From contig CANIQT010000015.1 in the NCBI GenBank assembly GCA_947469885.1, positions 36,539-100,538 on the forward strand: 64,000 nucleotides of DNA, read 5' to 3'. Made by a program: the position numbers and the translations under genes. The first letter of the stretch is position 1, and each line of letters begins with the position of its first letter. Positions 8,972 through 18,016 of this stretch are shown here, one piece after another. Origin of the DNA: Bacteroidota bacterium (GTDB lineage: Bacteria > Bacteroidota > Bacteroidia > 2-12-FULL-35-15). A model generated the notes under the pieces. That model was not told the DNA's origin, ran no database searches, and worked only from the letters and a program-made list of their open reading frames with translations.

Positions 8972-9757
8972 ATGCAAAAATTGTTTCTGGTTTATTCTTA
9001 TCTAAAATACCTCCTAAAATCAACCAACACACACGGGGTTCATTCTCCTTTTGTTTTTGGTTTGTTAAACGATGTGGTGTATAACAAAACAGATTATTAT
9101 GTGTATAAAGAAATAGAAGCTCTGAGAACTCAACTGCTGGAAGATACCAATACAGTATCGTGTATTGATTTAGGAGCTGGCTCGTTAAACTCAAGAAAAC
9201 AAACAAGAACGGTTAAACATCACGCACTTTATTCTGCCAAACCTGCTAAATATGCACAATTACTTTTCCGCTTAGTCAATCATTTTCAACCACACCATAT
9301 CTTAGAATTAGGTACGTCCTTAGGAATTACCACGGCTTATATATCAAAAGCCAACTCCAAATCTAACATCACCACCATCGAAGGTTGCCCCGAAATAGCA
9401 GCTATCGCAACACAGAATTTTCATCTATTAGAAATAAACAACATAAATCAAATCACAGGCAATTTTGATGAGGTACTTCCTGCCCTATTAAACAAAACAG
9501 AAAAACTCGATTTTGTTTTTTTCGATGGCAACCACCGCAAAAAGGCAACATTAAACTATTTTGAACAATACCTTACCAAATCAACCGAAACTACCATTTT
9601 TGTTTTCGATGATATTTATTGGTCCCGCGAAATGAAGCAGGCATGGGATGAAATTAAAACCAACAAACAAGTTACAGTCACCATAGATTTATTTTATCTT
9701 GGAATAGTTTTTTTCAGAAAAGAACAGGTGAAACAACATTTTGTAATTCGTTTTTAA
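8972..9757 (+). CDS. Class I SAM-dependent methyltransferase
   Basis: The 261-residue protein has the Rossmann-type methyltransferase fold signature: ILELGTSLGITTAYIS (motif I, SAM binding), ITTIEGCPE (acidic residue contacting the ribose), and LDFVFFDGNHRKKATL (motif IV). The N-terminal HGVHSPFVF block is typical of a Bacteroidota family of O-methyltransferase-like proteins. The substrate is not evident. The ATG at 8972 is preferred over one at 8933 because a TACTTTCG promoter element sits just upstream of it and inside the longer frame. The gene stands alone between a repeat array and a palindromic repeat. Confidence 0.85.
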   Translation: MQKLFLVYSYLKYLLKSTNTHGVHSPFVFGLLNDVVYNKTDYYVYKEIEALRTQLLEDTNTVSCIDLGAGSLNSRKQTRTVKHHALYSAKPAKYAQLLFRLVNHFQPHHILELGTSLGITTAYISKANSKSNITTIEGCPEIAAIATQNFHLLEINNINQITGNFDEVLPALLNKTEKLDFVFFDGNHRKKATLNYFEQYLTKSTETTIFVFDDIYWSREMKQAWDEIKTNKQVTVTIDLFYLGIVFFRKEQVKQHFVIRF

Positions 9758-9799
9758 GATGAAAAAAAAATCCAAATTCTAAAACAAAGAACATCACGC

Positions 9800-9842
9800 T
9801 CCGTCACCCCCTCCTTCCTTTATGGAGGGGGCTGGGGGGTGG
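9800..9842. repeat. REP-like GC-rich palindromic repeat
   Basis: CCCCCTCC (9807-9814) pairs with GGAGGGGG (9824-9831) across a 9-nt loop and is followed by CTGGGGGGTGG. This is a dispersed intergenic palindrome type common in Bacteroidota. A related copy is embedded in valS at 36101-36128. Confidence 0.7.
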
Positions 9843-9857
9843 TCTAAAAATTATTAG

Positions 9858-9865
9858 TACTTTCG
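9858..9865 (+). promoter_or_regulatory. Minus-7 element TACTTTCG
   Basis: TACTTTCG ends 7 nt upstream of the ATG at 9873, giving a very short or absent 5' leader. Confidence 0.5.
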
Positions 9866-9872
9866 CACCGCC

Positions 9873-10592
9873 ATGAACGCTATCATCCATTTAAAAAATA
9901 TTGCCAAAGCCTATAAGATAGGCACCGAAGTAATTCATGCTCTTCGTGATGTTTCGTTAGAAATTAATAAAAACGAATATGTGGCATTGATGGGTCCTTC
10001 GGGCAGCGGCAAGTCCACATTGATGAATGTGCTGGGTTGTTTGGATAGCCCCACAAGTGGTGAATACATCCTCAACGGAATTTCTGTTGCACAAATGCTG
10101 GACAACAAATTAGCCGAAGTACGAAACAAAGAAATAGGCTTTGTGTTTCAGTCGTTTAATTTATTACCCCGCTCCACTGCTTTAGATAATGTGATGCTTC
10201 CCTTGATTTATGCAGGATACAATAAAGCTGACCGATTAAAAAGAGGGAAAGAAGTGCTGGAACAGGTAGGTTTAGGAGATAGAATGACACACAAACCAAA
10301 CGAACTTTCGGGAGGGCAACGTCAACGAGTAGCTATTGCCAGAGCATTGGTCAATCACCCTGCCATTATTTTAGCCGATGAGCCAACCGGGAATTTAGAT
10401 TCCAAAACCTCCATCGAAATTATGGCATTGCTCGAAGAAATACATAAACAGGGAAACACCATTGTGCTGGTAACTCATGAAGAAGACATTGCACAACATG
10501 CCCACCGAATTGTAAGATTAAAAGATGGAATAGTGGAAAGAGATTATAAAAACGAAAATATTATTTCTGTTAGTAGCAGATTGGTTCATTAG
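9873..10592 (+). CDS. ABC transporter ATP-binding protein, MacB/LolD type
   Basis: At 239 residues the length is standard for the family. Walker A is GPSGSGKST, the Q-loop region [11 protein letters not shown], the ABC signature [15 protein letters not shown], Walker [13 protein letters not shown], and the switch histidine lies in VTHEED. The combination with LNGISV and the [13 protein letters not shown] block is typical of the MacB/LolD subfamily, whose partners are FtsX-like permeases that move lipoproteins or drugs out of the inner membrane. No permease gene is adjacent, so the partner must be encoded elsewhere. The gene has its own promoter. Confidence 0.92.
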   Translation: MNAIIHLKNIAKAYKIGTEVIHALRDVSLEINKNEYVALMGPSGSGKSTLMNVLGCLDSPTSGEYILNGISVAQMLDNKLAEVRNKEIGFVFQSFNLLPRSTALDNVMLPLIYAGYNKADRLKRGKEVLEQVGLGDRMTHKPNELSGGQRQRVAIARALVNHPAIILADEPTGNLDSKTSIEIMALLEEIHKQGNTIVLVTHEEDIAQHAHRIVRLKDGIVERDYKNENIISVSSRLVH

Positions 10593-10635
10593 TTTTTCTT
10601 TACCAAATTTTCAAATCATCAAATTTTCAAATTAA
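10593..10635. repeat. Short TTTTCAAAT repeat
   Basis: The gap holds two copies of AAATTTTCAAAT separated by CATC, a simple dispersed intergenic motif. A related piece (CAAATTTTCAAATCATTT) lies at about 51840. Confidence 0.5.
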
Positions 10636-11184
10636 ATGAAAATCTATACCAAAACAGGCGATAAAGGACAAACCTCATTAATAGGAGGTACTCGTGTTCC
10701 CAAACATCACATCCGCATTGAATCTTATGGAACAGTTGACGAACTAAATTCTCATATAGGTTTAATCGGTGATCAGGATATAGATGCTCAATCAAAAAAA
10801 ATATTAGTTGAAATACAAGACCGACTCTTCACCATTGGCGCATCTTTAGCTTCCGACCCCGATAAATCGAAAATGAAAATTCCAGATTTAAAAGAAGAAG
10901 ATGTTGTTCTTTTAGAAAATGAAATGGACAAGATGAATGAAACGTTGCCCGAAATGAAATCTTTTATTTTGCCCGGAGGACACACCACCGTTTCGTATTG
11001 CCACATTGCCCGCTGTGTGTGCCGCAGAGCAGAGCGCATCACCATCCAACTTTCAGAAAATAGTTTTGTTGCTGATTTAGTTATAAAATATTTAAACCGC
11101 CTGAGCGATTACTTATTTGTGCTCTCCCGAAAATTATCACACGATTTGAAGGCAGAAGAAATTCCCTGGAAACCCAGAATGTAA
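10636..11184 (+). CDS. Cob(I)alamin adenosyltransferase, PduO type
   Basis: The 182-residue protein transfers the adenosyl group of ATP to cob(I)alamin to make adenosylcobalamin. The N-terminal ATP-binding motif IYTKTGDKGQTSL and the SYGTVDELNSHIG block are diagnostic. The conserved C-terminal helix CRRAERI plus YLNRLSDYLFVLSR complete the PduO-type ATP:corrinoid adenosyltransferase. It probably supplies cofactor for methylmalonyl-CoA mutase or a B12-dependent ribonucleotide reductase, neither of which is in this window. Confidence 0.93.
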   Translation: MKIYTKTGDKGQTSLIGGTRVPKHHIRIESYGTVDELNSHIGLIGDQDIDAQSKKILVEIQDRLFTIGASLASDPDKSKMKIPDLKEEDVVLLENEMDKMNETLPEMKSFILPGGHTTVSYCHIARCVCRRAERITIQLSENSFVADLVIKYLNRLSDYLFVLSRKLSHDLKAEEIPWKPRM

Positions 11185-11252
11185 TTTTTGTTAAATCAAA
11201 ACTCTTTAAAACCCTTTATCAATTGTGGAAAACAAAAAATAGTCTTTTGGGC

Positions 11253-11282
11253 TTTGATTAGTGAAATTAATTTTTACTTTTG
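11253..11282 (+). promoter_or_regulatory. Promoter of the DUF2795 gene (TTTG, 18 nt, TACTTTTG)
   Basis: TTTG at 11253-11256 and TACTTTTG at 11275-11282 match both halves of the Bacteroidota housekeeping promoter with an 18-nt spacer. The start codon lies 45 nt downstream. Confidence 0.65.
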
Positions 11283-11327
11283 CACAAAATTTGAAAATAA
11301 TTAAAAATAATTTAGATAAATAACCGC

Positions 11328-11549
11328 ATGTATTGGACACTTGAATTAGCTAAAAACCTTGAAGACGCGCCTTGGCCCGCAACCAAAGAAGAATTAATTG
11401 ACTTTGCAATCCGCTCAGGAGCACCCATGGAAGTAATTGAAAATCTTCAGGAAATTGAAGACGAAGGAGAAATATATGAAACAATTGAAGAAATTTGGCC
11501 CGATTATCCAACCAAGGAAGACTTCTTTTTTAACGAAGATGAATATTAA
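11328..11549 (+). CDS. DUF2795 domain small acidic protein
   Basis: A 73-residue, strongly acidic protein with the sequence pattern of the DUF2795 family as it occurs across Bacteroidota: YWTLELAK, APWPATKEELIDFA, GAPMEVIENLQE and a C-terminal DFFFNEDEY. Such conservation in so small a protein implies a real function, but none is known to me. It has a good promoter and a strong terminator of its own, so it is a monocistronic unit. Confidence 0.9.
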   Translation: MYWTLELAKNLEDAPWPATKEELIDFAIRSGAPMEVIENLQEIEDEGEIYETIEEIWPDYPTKEDFFFNEDEY

Positions 11550-11568
11550 TATTTACTAAACATAACGC

Positions 11569-11602
11569 AAAAACCCCGAAGAAATTCTTCGGGGGTTTTT
11601 TA
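11569..11602 (+). terminator. Rho-independent terminator after DUF2795 gene
   Basis: CCCCGAAG (11574-11581) pairs with CTTCGGGG (11587-11594) around a 5-nt loop, with A-run before and a T-run after. It could also serve the convergent aroA transcript. Confidence 0.85.
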
Positions 11603-11655
11603 TTTTAGTAGTTTTCGTCTCCATTAAATAACTCTTGGTTCTAAATTCCTAATTC

Positions 11656-12921
11656 TTAATTCCCTTCCACTTCCTCTATCGCAAATCCCAGGTGTTTCAA
11701 ATCATTCCAGAAATTACGATACGATTTTTTTACTACTTCAGGTTGCTCTATCGTGATGGAATCGAACACCATTGCTAGCGGAGCAAAAGCCATTGCCATG
11801 CGGTGGTCATCATACGTTTCAATCATTTTAGGAGGATGAAGTTTAGCAGGAGGTGTTAGTTTCATGCTGTTTTCATTTTCTATTTCCACCTTCACTCCCA
11901 ATTTTGCAAGTTCATTCTGCAATGCTTCAATCCTGTCCGTTTCTTTTATTTTCAGGGTATGTAGCCCGTTAAAGAAAGCAGAGATATTTAGCGCACTTAC
12001 TACTACTGCAATGGTCTGCACCAAATCAGGGCAATCAGAAAAATCAAAACCAAAATGCTCTTCAATTAATTTTGTTTTTGTAATCCTGATTCCTTCTTCC
12101 GAATATTCCGATTTAATTCCGAAAAAAGTAAACATATCTGCCACCATTCCATCTCCTTGCAAACTTGGGCGTTTCAATCCCTTTATCATAAAGTCTGTTT
12201 CTTTTGCCAATGCTCCTATAGCATACCAGTAAGAAGCCGAACTCCAGTCAGCTTCTACTTTATACACGTAATTTTCTTCACTCTTTTTATAATAATTTTG
12301 CTGACTCACCGAAATACTTTCATCCTGCCAAATACCATACACCCTGAACTCTTGCATCATTTTCATGGTCATATCAATGTAAGGGCGTGATGTAACTTCT
12401 CCTTTAAATTTTATTACCAATCCGTTTTTCAATTCAGGTGCAATTAGGAGTAATGCCGAAATAAACTGACTACTAACACTTCCATCCACTTCCACTTCTC
12501 CACCTGTTAAATGTTTCCCTGTTATCTGCAATGGTGGATACCCTTCTTGCTCCAGGTATTCAATGTCTGCACCTAATTGACGCAATGCTTCCACCAATAT
12601 TCCAATCGGGCGTTTCTTCATTCTACTATTGCCTGTCAAAGTATATGTACCTTGGCGAGTGGCAAGAAAAGCAGTTAAAAACCGCATGGTGGTACCTGCT
12701 CCTCCAACATCGTAAGTTACATCATTTATTGCTGAAACATTTATTGTATTCAATATCTTTTGAAGTATAACCGTATCTTCTGCGGTGGAAAGATTTTTTA
12801 TTTCAAATTTATCTTTACACAATGCCTGTATAATCAATACCCGATTGCTTTCGCTTTTGGAGGAAGAAAGTGCAACACTTCCTTTTAATGTCTTGGTGGG
12901 ATGAGAAATGCGGTACATCAT
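11656..12921 (-). CDS. aroA: 3-phosphoshikimate 1-carboxyvinyltransferase (EPSP synthase)
   Basis: The 421-residue enzyme joins phosphoenolpyruvate to shikimate 3-phosphate in the chorismate pathway. Recognisable blocks are SSSKSESNRVLI (shikimate-3-phosphate and PEP binding), GGAGTTMRFLTAF, DGSVSSQFISALL, HTLKIKETDRIEAL and YDDHRMAMAFAPLA. The start overlaps the aroB stop codon by an ATGA junction, so aroB-aroA form a translationally coupled pair. Two ATGs in tandem at the start make its exact first residue uncertain by one codon. Confidence 0.95.
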   Translation of the reverse strand: MMYRISHPTKTLKGSVALSSSKSESNRVLIIQALCKDKFEIKNLSTAEDTVILQKILNTINVSAINDVTYDVGGAGTTMRFLTAFLATRQGTYTLTGNSRMKKRPIGILVEALRQLGADIEYLEQEGYPPLQITGKHLTGGEVEVDGSVSSQFISALLLIAPELKNGLVIKFKGEVTSRPYIDMTMKMMQEFRVYGIWQDESISVSQQNYYKKSEENYVYKVEADWSSASYWYAIGALAKETDFMIKGLKRPSLQGDGMVADMFTFFGIKSEYSEEGIRITKTKLIEEHFGFDFSDCPDLVQTIAVVVSALNISAFFNGLHTLKIKETDRIEALQNELAKLGVKVEIENENSMKLTPPAKLHPPKMIETYDDHRMAMAFAPLAMVFDSITIEQPEVVKKSYRNFWNDLKHLGFAIEEVEGN

Positions 12922-14012
12922 TTTCTAAAAACACTTACTTGTTTCGAATAATAATTCAGCGATTCCTTTATCAAATCCGAAGTTGCTGCTTTATTTATTT
13001 CGCATTTACCAATATCGGACAACAACGAAAAATTAATTTCTCTTTTTGTATTTTTTTTATCATGGCACATCAATTCAATTATTCTGGTGTAATACTTTTT
13101 TTCGATTTTTACAGATGCAAAATTACTCAAAATAAATCGTGTAATTTCTTTCAGTTCCCTTTCTTTTAATTTGCATACTTTGGTTGACAAATACGATTCG
13201 CATATAATACCTATTGCCACTGCTTCACCGTGCAACAATTGTTTTTGGCTTTTTTCTTCCATAAAAAAAGTTTCCAGTGCATGGCCAATGGTATGTCCGA
13301 AATTTAAAATTTTTCTCAACCCTTTTTCCATTGGATCTTTTTGTACTATTTCATTTTTTATTTTAATAGACGCAATAATACAATTCTCTAATAATTCCAA
13401 ATCGGCAAATTTACACTCGGCTATTTTTTTCCAGTATTTCGCATCAGCCACCAATCCATGTTTAATTATCTCTGCAATACCTGATAATAGCTGTCGTGCA
13501 TCTAGTGTGGACAAAAAATCAGGGCATACAAAAACTGCTTTCGGGTTGGCAAATACTCCTATTTCATTTTTTAGATTGTCAGCATTAATACCTGTTTTGC
13601 CACCAGCCGATGCGTCCACCTGTGCAAGTAATGTAGTTGGAATAGTTATAAAATCAATTCCTCTTTTAAAGGTAGCAGCTGCAAATCCCCCTAAATCACT
13701 TATTACTCCGCCACCTAAATTAATAAGCAACGAATTTCTGTCACCACCATAATCGCTAAGTGTAGCCCAAAGTTGTGCACAAATTTCAATTGTTTTATTT
13801 TCTTCCCCACTTTCAATTTCAATTATTTCAGCATCCCTGAATTGTTCTATTTCCGACACTAATTGAGGATAACAATACTTCATCGAATTTTCATCCACCA
13901 AAACAAAAAGTTTGGAATACCCTCTTTTATTGGCTTTCAGAAATTTTTTTATTTCTTTTGAAATATTCTTTGAAACGAAGATGGAATAATTGGAGGATTT
14001 GATTTCAGTCAT
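12918..14012 (-). CDS. aroB: 3-dehydroquinate synthase
   Basis: The 364-residue protein makes 3-dehydroquinate from DAHP, the second step of the shikimate pathway. Diagnostic blocks are the NAD-binding [21 protein letters not shown] segment (shown in two overlapping halves, [12 protein letters not shown] and GGFAAATFK), [20 protein letters not shown] and the metal-binding [12 protein letters not shown]. It is transcribed divergently from the cyclophilin gene and is followed directly by aroA. Confidence 0.95.
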   Translation of the reverse strand: MTEIKSSNYSIFVSKNISKEIKKFLKANKRGYSKLFVLVDENSMKYCYPQLVSEIEQFRDAEIIEIESGEENKTIEICAQLWATLSDYGGDRNSLLINLGGGVISDLGGFAAATFKRGIDFITIPTTLLAQVDASAGGKTGINADNLKNEIGVFANPKAVFVCPDFLSTLDARQLLSGIAEIIKHGLVADAKYWKKIAECKFADLELLENCIIASIKIKNEIVQKDPMEKGLRKILNFGHTIGHALETFFMEEKSQKQLLHGEAVAIGIICESYLSTKVCKLKERELKEITRFILSNFASVKIEKKYYTRIIELMCHDKKNTKREINFSLLSDIGKCEINKAATSDLIKESLNYYSKQVSVFRK

Positions 14013-14056
14013 TGCGGTCTTTAATAGTTAACAAATGTAGTAAAAATAAAAAAACA

Positions 14057-14064
14057 TATCTTTG
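14057..14064 (+). promoter_or_regulatory. Minus-7 element TATCTTTG
   Basis: TATCTTTG lies 16 nt upstream of the ATG at 14081. It falls inside the longer frame from 14012, which supports the shorter start for the cyclophilin. Confidence 0.55.
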
Positions 14065-14080
14065 CAAAAAAATAAAGAAT

Positions 14081-14521
14081 ATGCAAACAGCAGAAATAGT
14101 GACCACTAAAGGTACCATGAAAGTGGAGTTTTTCGAAAAAGATGCTCCCAACACCGTAAAAAACTTTTGCGATTTGGCAAACAAAGGCTTTTATAACGGA
14201 TTAAAATTTCACCGTGTTATTCCCGATTTTGTGGTACAGGGCGGTTGCCCCAACGGAACAGGAAGTGGCGGACCGGGCTACAAAATTAATTGTGAATTGA
14301 CAGGTGAAAATCAATATCACGACAAAGGAGTACTTTCTATGGCACATGCCGGCAGAGATACAGGAGGTTCCCAGTTTTTTATTGTATTGAGTAGGGACAA
14401 TACTGCTCATCTTGATAGAAATCATACTTGCTTTGGAAAGATTACAGAAGGATTGGAAGTGGTTGATAAAATCCGACAAGGGGATGTAATTCAAAAAATA
14501 CTAGTTCACACAACTGCTTAA
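14081..14521 (+). CDS. Peptidyl-prolyl cis-trans isomerase, cyclophilin type
   Basis: From the ATG at 14081 the product is 146 residues with no signal peptide, so it is probably cytoplasmic. It carries the cyclophilin active-site blocks [42 protein letters not shown] and [12 protein letters not shown]. It catalyses proline isomerisation during folding. A longer frame adds 23 Lys/Cys-rich residues that contain the promoter and look non-coding. Confidence 0.92.
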   Translation: MQTAEIVTTKGTMKVEFFEKDAPNTVKNFCDLANKGFYNGLKFHRVIPDFVVQGGCPNGTGSGGPGYKINCELTGENQYHDKGVLSMAHAGRDTGGSQFFIVLSRDNTAHLDRNHTCFGKITEGLEVVDKIRQGDVIQKILVHTTA

Positions 14522-14560
14522 TTACTCCGTTAATAAACAAATTTTACCATTCGTGTAATT

Positions 14561-14668
14561 TTTGTTCTGCCAAAATAAGCAAAGTGTAATTTTGTATTGA
14601 AATTTTTAATACATGGTTTGTGTGTTAATTTTATTTCACAGAGGGAATGGTCCGTAGCAACCATTCCC
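14561..14668 (+). promoter_or_regulatory. Promoter and leader hairpin before the LytS/LytTR operon
   Basis: TTTG (14561-14564) and TAATTTTG (14587-14594) form a promoter. About 50 nt downstream GGGAATGGT (14643-14651) pairs perfectly with ACCATTCCC (14660-14668), then TTATTTATT, then the ATG at 14686. The hairpin is either the cyclophilin terminator or an attenuator in the leader of the kinase gene. Confidence 0.5.
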
Positions 14669-14685
14669 TTATTTATTCCTGACTC

Positions 14686-15744
14686 ATGACACAAAAAAAA
14701 CTATATTGGATTTGTCAGCTTGGCGGATGGTTGATTTTTGTATTGTTTCAGTGTGTGTTTGCCCAACTCAATGGCAATTTTAACATCAGTTTTGCCATCA
14801 GTCAATTTATTCTTTTTGTTTTTGGTGTTTTCCTCTCTCACGTTTACCGTAGCATTATTATTCAGTTTGGGTGGTTACGATTAAATACTCTTTTAGTAAT
14901 TCCGCTTGTTATTTTTGCAAGTGTACTCTTCGCTACCCTTCACGATTATGGGCAATACGCAATAGAATCACTTATCAACATTTCCGGGAACAAACATCAA
15001 AATAATATTGTTGTTGTTTCTGCGGTTTTAAACTTGGCGTTTGTTTATTTTTTCTGGTCGCTTATTTATTTTCTGTTCCATTTCATTCAGAATTATAAAA
15101 GAGCTGAGATAGAAAATCTGAAATGGGAAGCATCCATTAATGAAATAGAACTGAACAAACTTAAATCGCAATTGAATCCTCACTTTATATTTAATGCCAT
15201 GAATAGTATAAGAGCTTTGGTGGACGAAAACCCCATGAAGTCGAAGGAAGCAATTACTCAACTAAGCAACCTTTTAAGAAATACGTTGCAAATGGGAAAA
15301 AATAAAGTAATTGCTTTTGACGAAGAATTAAAAATAGTAAACGATTATCTTGCACTGGAATCAGTTCGTTACGAAGAGCGTTTAAAAGTAATTATGCAGA
15401 TAGATGCACGAAGCTCAGAATTTGAAGTGCCCCCTTTAATGATTCAAACGTTGGTGGAAAACGGCATTAAACACGGCATTTCGAAACTTACCAAAGGGGG
15501 GATTTTGGAAGTGATTACAAAAATTGAAAAAGAAAAACTAGTAATTATTATTCGCAACAGCGGACAACTGAAAGAAAACACTACGAGTGATAGTGGTTTT
15601 GGAATAAAGAATACCATGCAGCGTTTGCAATTGTTGTATGGTACTGCAGCATCTTTAAAAATAAAAAATCAAGATTTGAACCATGTAATAACTGAATTAA
15701 TAATTCCTAAAAACTTAATTAATTATGAAGGCAATAATAATTGA
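14686..15744 (+). CDS. Sensor histidine kinase, LytS/YehU type
   Basis: The 352-residue protein has about four N-terminal membrane segments (residues 10-135), then a short coiled linker and the His_kinase domain. The phospho-acceptor His166 sits in LNPHFIFNAMNSIRAL; the ATP-binding part carries TLVENGIKHGI (N box) and GFGIKNTMQRL (G box). No periplasmic sensor domain is seen, so the input is probably sensed in the membrane. It overlaps the LytTR regulator gene by 20 nt, so the two are co-translated partners. Confidence 0.93.
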   Translation: MTQKKLYWICQLGGWLIFVLFQCVFAQLNGNFNISFAISQFILFVFGVFLSHVYRSIIIQFGWLRLNTLLVIPLVIFASVLFATLHDYGQYAIESLINISGNKHQNNIVVVSAVLNLAFVYFFWSLIYFLFHFIQNYKRAEIENLKWEASINEIELNKLKSQLNPHFIFNAMNSIRALVDENPMKSKEAITQLSNLLRNTLQMGKNKVIAFDEELKIVNDYLALESVRYEERLKVIMQIDARSSEFEVPPLMIQTLVENGIKHGISKLTKGGILEVITKIEKEKLVIIIRNSGQLKENTTSDSGFGIKNTMQRLQLLYGTAASLKIKNQDLNHVITELIIPKNLINYEGNNN

Positions 15745-16447
15745 TGACGAGCGTTTGGCACGTCAGGAACTGAAAAATTTATTAGCAGAATATCCAGAAG
15801 TACAAATAGTGGGAGAAGCTGCTAATGCTGAACAAGCAATGGAAATGATTGAGAAATTAAATCCAGATGTAATATTTCTGGACATTCAAATGCCTGGCAA
15901 AAATGGTTTCGAATTGCTGGAACAAATCAGTGGTGTGCCCGAAGTAGTATTTGTTACTGCGTTTGATGAGTATGCTATTCGTGCCTTTGAAGTAAATGCA
16001 CTGGATTATTTGTTGAAACCTATTCAACCAACACGATTGGCAGAAACAGTGAAAAAAATTTTGAACAAAGAAAGTCTGGACAAAGCGGAAACCACTCCTC
16101 CAACTTATTTACTTTCCGAAAAAGATCAGGTATTTGTAAAAGATGGAGATAAATGCTGGTTTGTAAAGTTGAGTGATGTTAGGCTTTTGGAGTCGGAAGG
16201 AAATTATGTGAGAGTTCATTTTGACAAAAACCATCCCTTGATTCTTCGTTCATTAAATCAACTGGAAGAACGTTTGGATGTAAGAACATTTTTTAGAGCA
16301 AGCCGGAAATATATTATTAATTTGAAATGGGTGGAAGGAATAGAAAACTGGTTCAGCGGAGGATTGATGGTTACTTTAAAAGGAGGAGAACGAATAGAGT
16401 TATCAAGAAGACAGGCTGCGAGGTTGAGGGAGTTGATGAGTTTGTGA
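15725..16447 (+). CDS. LytTR-family response regulator
   Basis: The 240-residue regulator has a receiver domain (acid pair D7 D8, phospho-acceptor D53 in FLDIQMPG, switch VTAFDEYAI, and LKPI) and a C-terminal LytTR DNA-binding domain (about residues 130-238), with LESEGNYVRVH and RASRKYIINL. It receives phosphate from the overlapping kinase. LytTR proteins usually bind a pair of direct repeats; no such pair was recognised near this operon, so its targets are unknown. Confidence 0.94.
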   Translation: MKAIIIDDERLARQELKNLLAEYPEVQIVGEAANAEQAMEMIEKLNPDVIFLDIQMPGKNGFELLEQISGVPEVVFVTAFDEYAIRAFEVNALDYLLKPIQPTRLAETVKKILNKESLDKAETTPPTYLLSEKDQVFVKDGDKCWFVKLSDVRLLESEGNYVRVHFDKNHPLILRSLNQLEERLDVRTFFRASRKYIINLKWVEGIENWFSGGLMVTLKGGERIELSRRQAARLRELMSL

Positions 16448-16475
16448 GAAAAAAGAGTTGAGGAGGATTTTTTTA

Positions 16476-16516
16476 TTACACAGAGTTAAAAGGAGGAGAC
16501 ACAGAGTTTCACAGAG
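16476..16516. repeat. Dispersed CACAGAG repeat, copy 1
   Basis: This 41-bp element (TTACACAGAGTTAAAAGG then AGACACAGAGTTTCACAGAG) recurs at 62684-62724 with a single difference that I could see. It lies just past the response-regulator stop codon. Confidence 0.85.
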
Positions 16517-16528
16517 CTTTTTTAGAAT

Positions 16529-17119
16529 TTATACATTGGTATTTAGAATTTCTGATTTTACATATTGCTGCAACTCCGGAAAGAAAATTTTAAATTCATT
16601 TTCAAATAAATCAAAATGTTCTTTTAAGTCGTGTATGGCTTGTTCCATATTCGATTCAAATGTTGCTCTGCGCGACATACCATATAAAACTCTTTCAATT
16701 CCTTCCAGCTTTGAATACCCAAAAAGAATGTTATGCTCCAGCATATATTTTGTAAAGCGAGCAGATTTTTCTGGGAGAATAGAATGATTGTTATTTATAA
16801 TAGAATAAATATTTTGCACAAATATTTCCAACTCTATTTCAGAATATTTTTTCCAATTAATTGCTAAATAATGGTCGTAATAAATATCAACTATTACACT
16901 TGAATATTTTTTATACTTCGCTCTTAACCTTTGTTTGCTTTGTTCTACTACTGGATGCGAATCGGTAAATGAATCTATTTTTCGATGCAGAATAATTCCC
17001 TGTTGTATCTCTTTCGAAAAGTTATTGTAGGCACTTCCTTTTACTGAGTCAGCAATAAAATTGCCGATAATTAATCCTTCGCTATTTCCTGCAAGATAAA
17101 GGTGGGAGAGAAAATTCAT
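16529..17119 (-). CDS. acpH: Acyl carrier protein phosphodiesterase (AcpH/DUF479)
   Basis: The 196-residue protein begins with NFLSHLYLAG and has GNFIADSVKG, QGIILHRKIDSFTDSHP and the YYDHYLAINW block with metal-binding His and Asp residues. These define the AcpH family, HD-like enzymes that remove 4'-phosphopantetheine from acyl carrier protein. In Bacteroidota the family is widespread and the in-vivo role less certain. It lies 11 nt downstream of mazG and is probably co-transcribed with it. Confidence 0.85.
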   Translation of the reverse strand: MNFLSHLYLAGNSEGLIIGNFIADSVKGSAYNNFSKEIQQGIILHRKIDSFTDSHPVVEQSKQRLRAKYKKYSSVIVDIYYDHYLAINWKKYSEIELEIFVQNIYSIINNNHSILPEKSARFTKYMLEHNILFGYSKLEGIERVLYGMSRRATFESNMEQAIHDLKEHFDLFENEFKIFFPELQQYVKSEILNTNV

Positions 17120-17130
17120 TTATAAATTGA

Positions 17131-17898
17131 TTACAATTTTTTTGCTTCGTTCCAATACACATCCATTTCTGCCAACGTCATATCGCTTAATTGTTTTCCC
17201 ACTTTGGCCGCTCCTGCTTCCAAATATTGAAACCGTTTGATAAATTTTTTATTTGTTTTCTCCAATGCATCTTCTGGATTAATATTTACAAATCGAGCAT
17301 AATTAATCAACGAAAATAAAACATCACCAAACTCACCTTCTATCTTTTCGAATGGAGCACCGCTATCCACTTCATGTCTTAGTTCATTAATCTCTTCTTG
17401 CACTTTTTCCCACACCTGTCCAGGGTTTTCCCAATCAAAACCAACAGCACGAGCCTTTTCTTGTATGCGCGATGCTTTTACTAATGATGGTAACGAAACA
17501 GGAACACCACCTAATACTGATTTGTTTCCTTCTTTTAATTTTAATTTTTCCCAATTTTGTTTTACCTCTTCTTCGTCCGCCACTTTAACATCACCATATA
17601 TATGCGGATGACGATGAATTAATTTTTCGCACAATGAATTAATAACTTCAGTAATTGTAAACTCATTAGTTTCGGAAGCAATACGGGCATAAAAAACTAT
17701 GTGTAATAAAATATCACCCAGTTCTTTTTTTATTCCTTGCATATCCTTTTCTATGATTGCATCTGCGAGTTCGTATGTTTCCTCGATAGTAAGGTGACGC
17801 AAACTTTCAATAGTTTGTTTTTTATCCCATGGACATTGCTCGCGCAATTCGTCCATAATAATTAATAATCGTTCAAATGCTTTTAATTTTTCTTCCAT
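17131..17898 (-). CDS. mazG: Nucleoside triphosphate pyrophosphohydrolase MazG
   Basis: The 255-residue all-alpha enzyme has two MazG domains. The first (about residues 25-100) carries CPWDKKQTIESL, EETYELADAI and KKELGDILLHIVF, which give the metal-binding EExxE and ExxD motifs. The second (about 160-225) carries EINELRHEV and EGEFGDVLFSLINYARF. It hydrolyses NTPs to NMP and pyrophosphate, clearing damaged nucleotides or affecting ppGpp levels. It heads the mazG-acpH pair. Confidence 0.95.
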   Translation of the reverse strand: MEEKLKAFERLLIIMDELREQCPWDKKQTIESLRHLTIEETYELADAIIEKDMQGIKKELGDILLHIVFYARIASETNEFTITEVINSLCEKLIHRHPHIYGDVKVADEEEVKQNWEKLKLKEGNKSVLGGVPVSLPSLVKASRIQEKARAVGFDWENPGQVWEKVQEEINELRHEVDSGAPFEKIEGEFGDVLFSLINYARFVNINPEDALEKTNKKFIKRFQYLEAGAAKVGKQLSDMTLAEMDVYWNEAKKL

Positions 17899-17971
17899 TA
17901 GTTTCTTTTTAGAAATACAAATGTAACGCTATTGAGTTTACAACAACTATAGTGTAAGCCAATAATTTTAA

Positions 17972-17979
17972 TAATTTTG
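17972..17979 (+). promoter_or_regulatory. Minus-7 element TAATTTTG
   Basis: TAATTTTG lies 37 nt upstream of the ATG at 18017 and is the likely promoter of the four-gene envelope operon 18017-21948. Confidence 0.5.
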
Positions 17980-18016
17980 TACGCCTTTTAAAAAAGCAAA
18001 CAATTATTCCCTTTTG

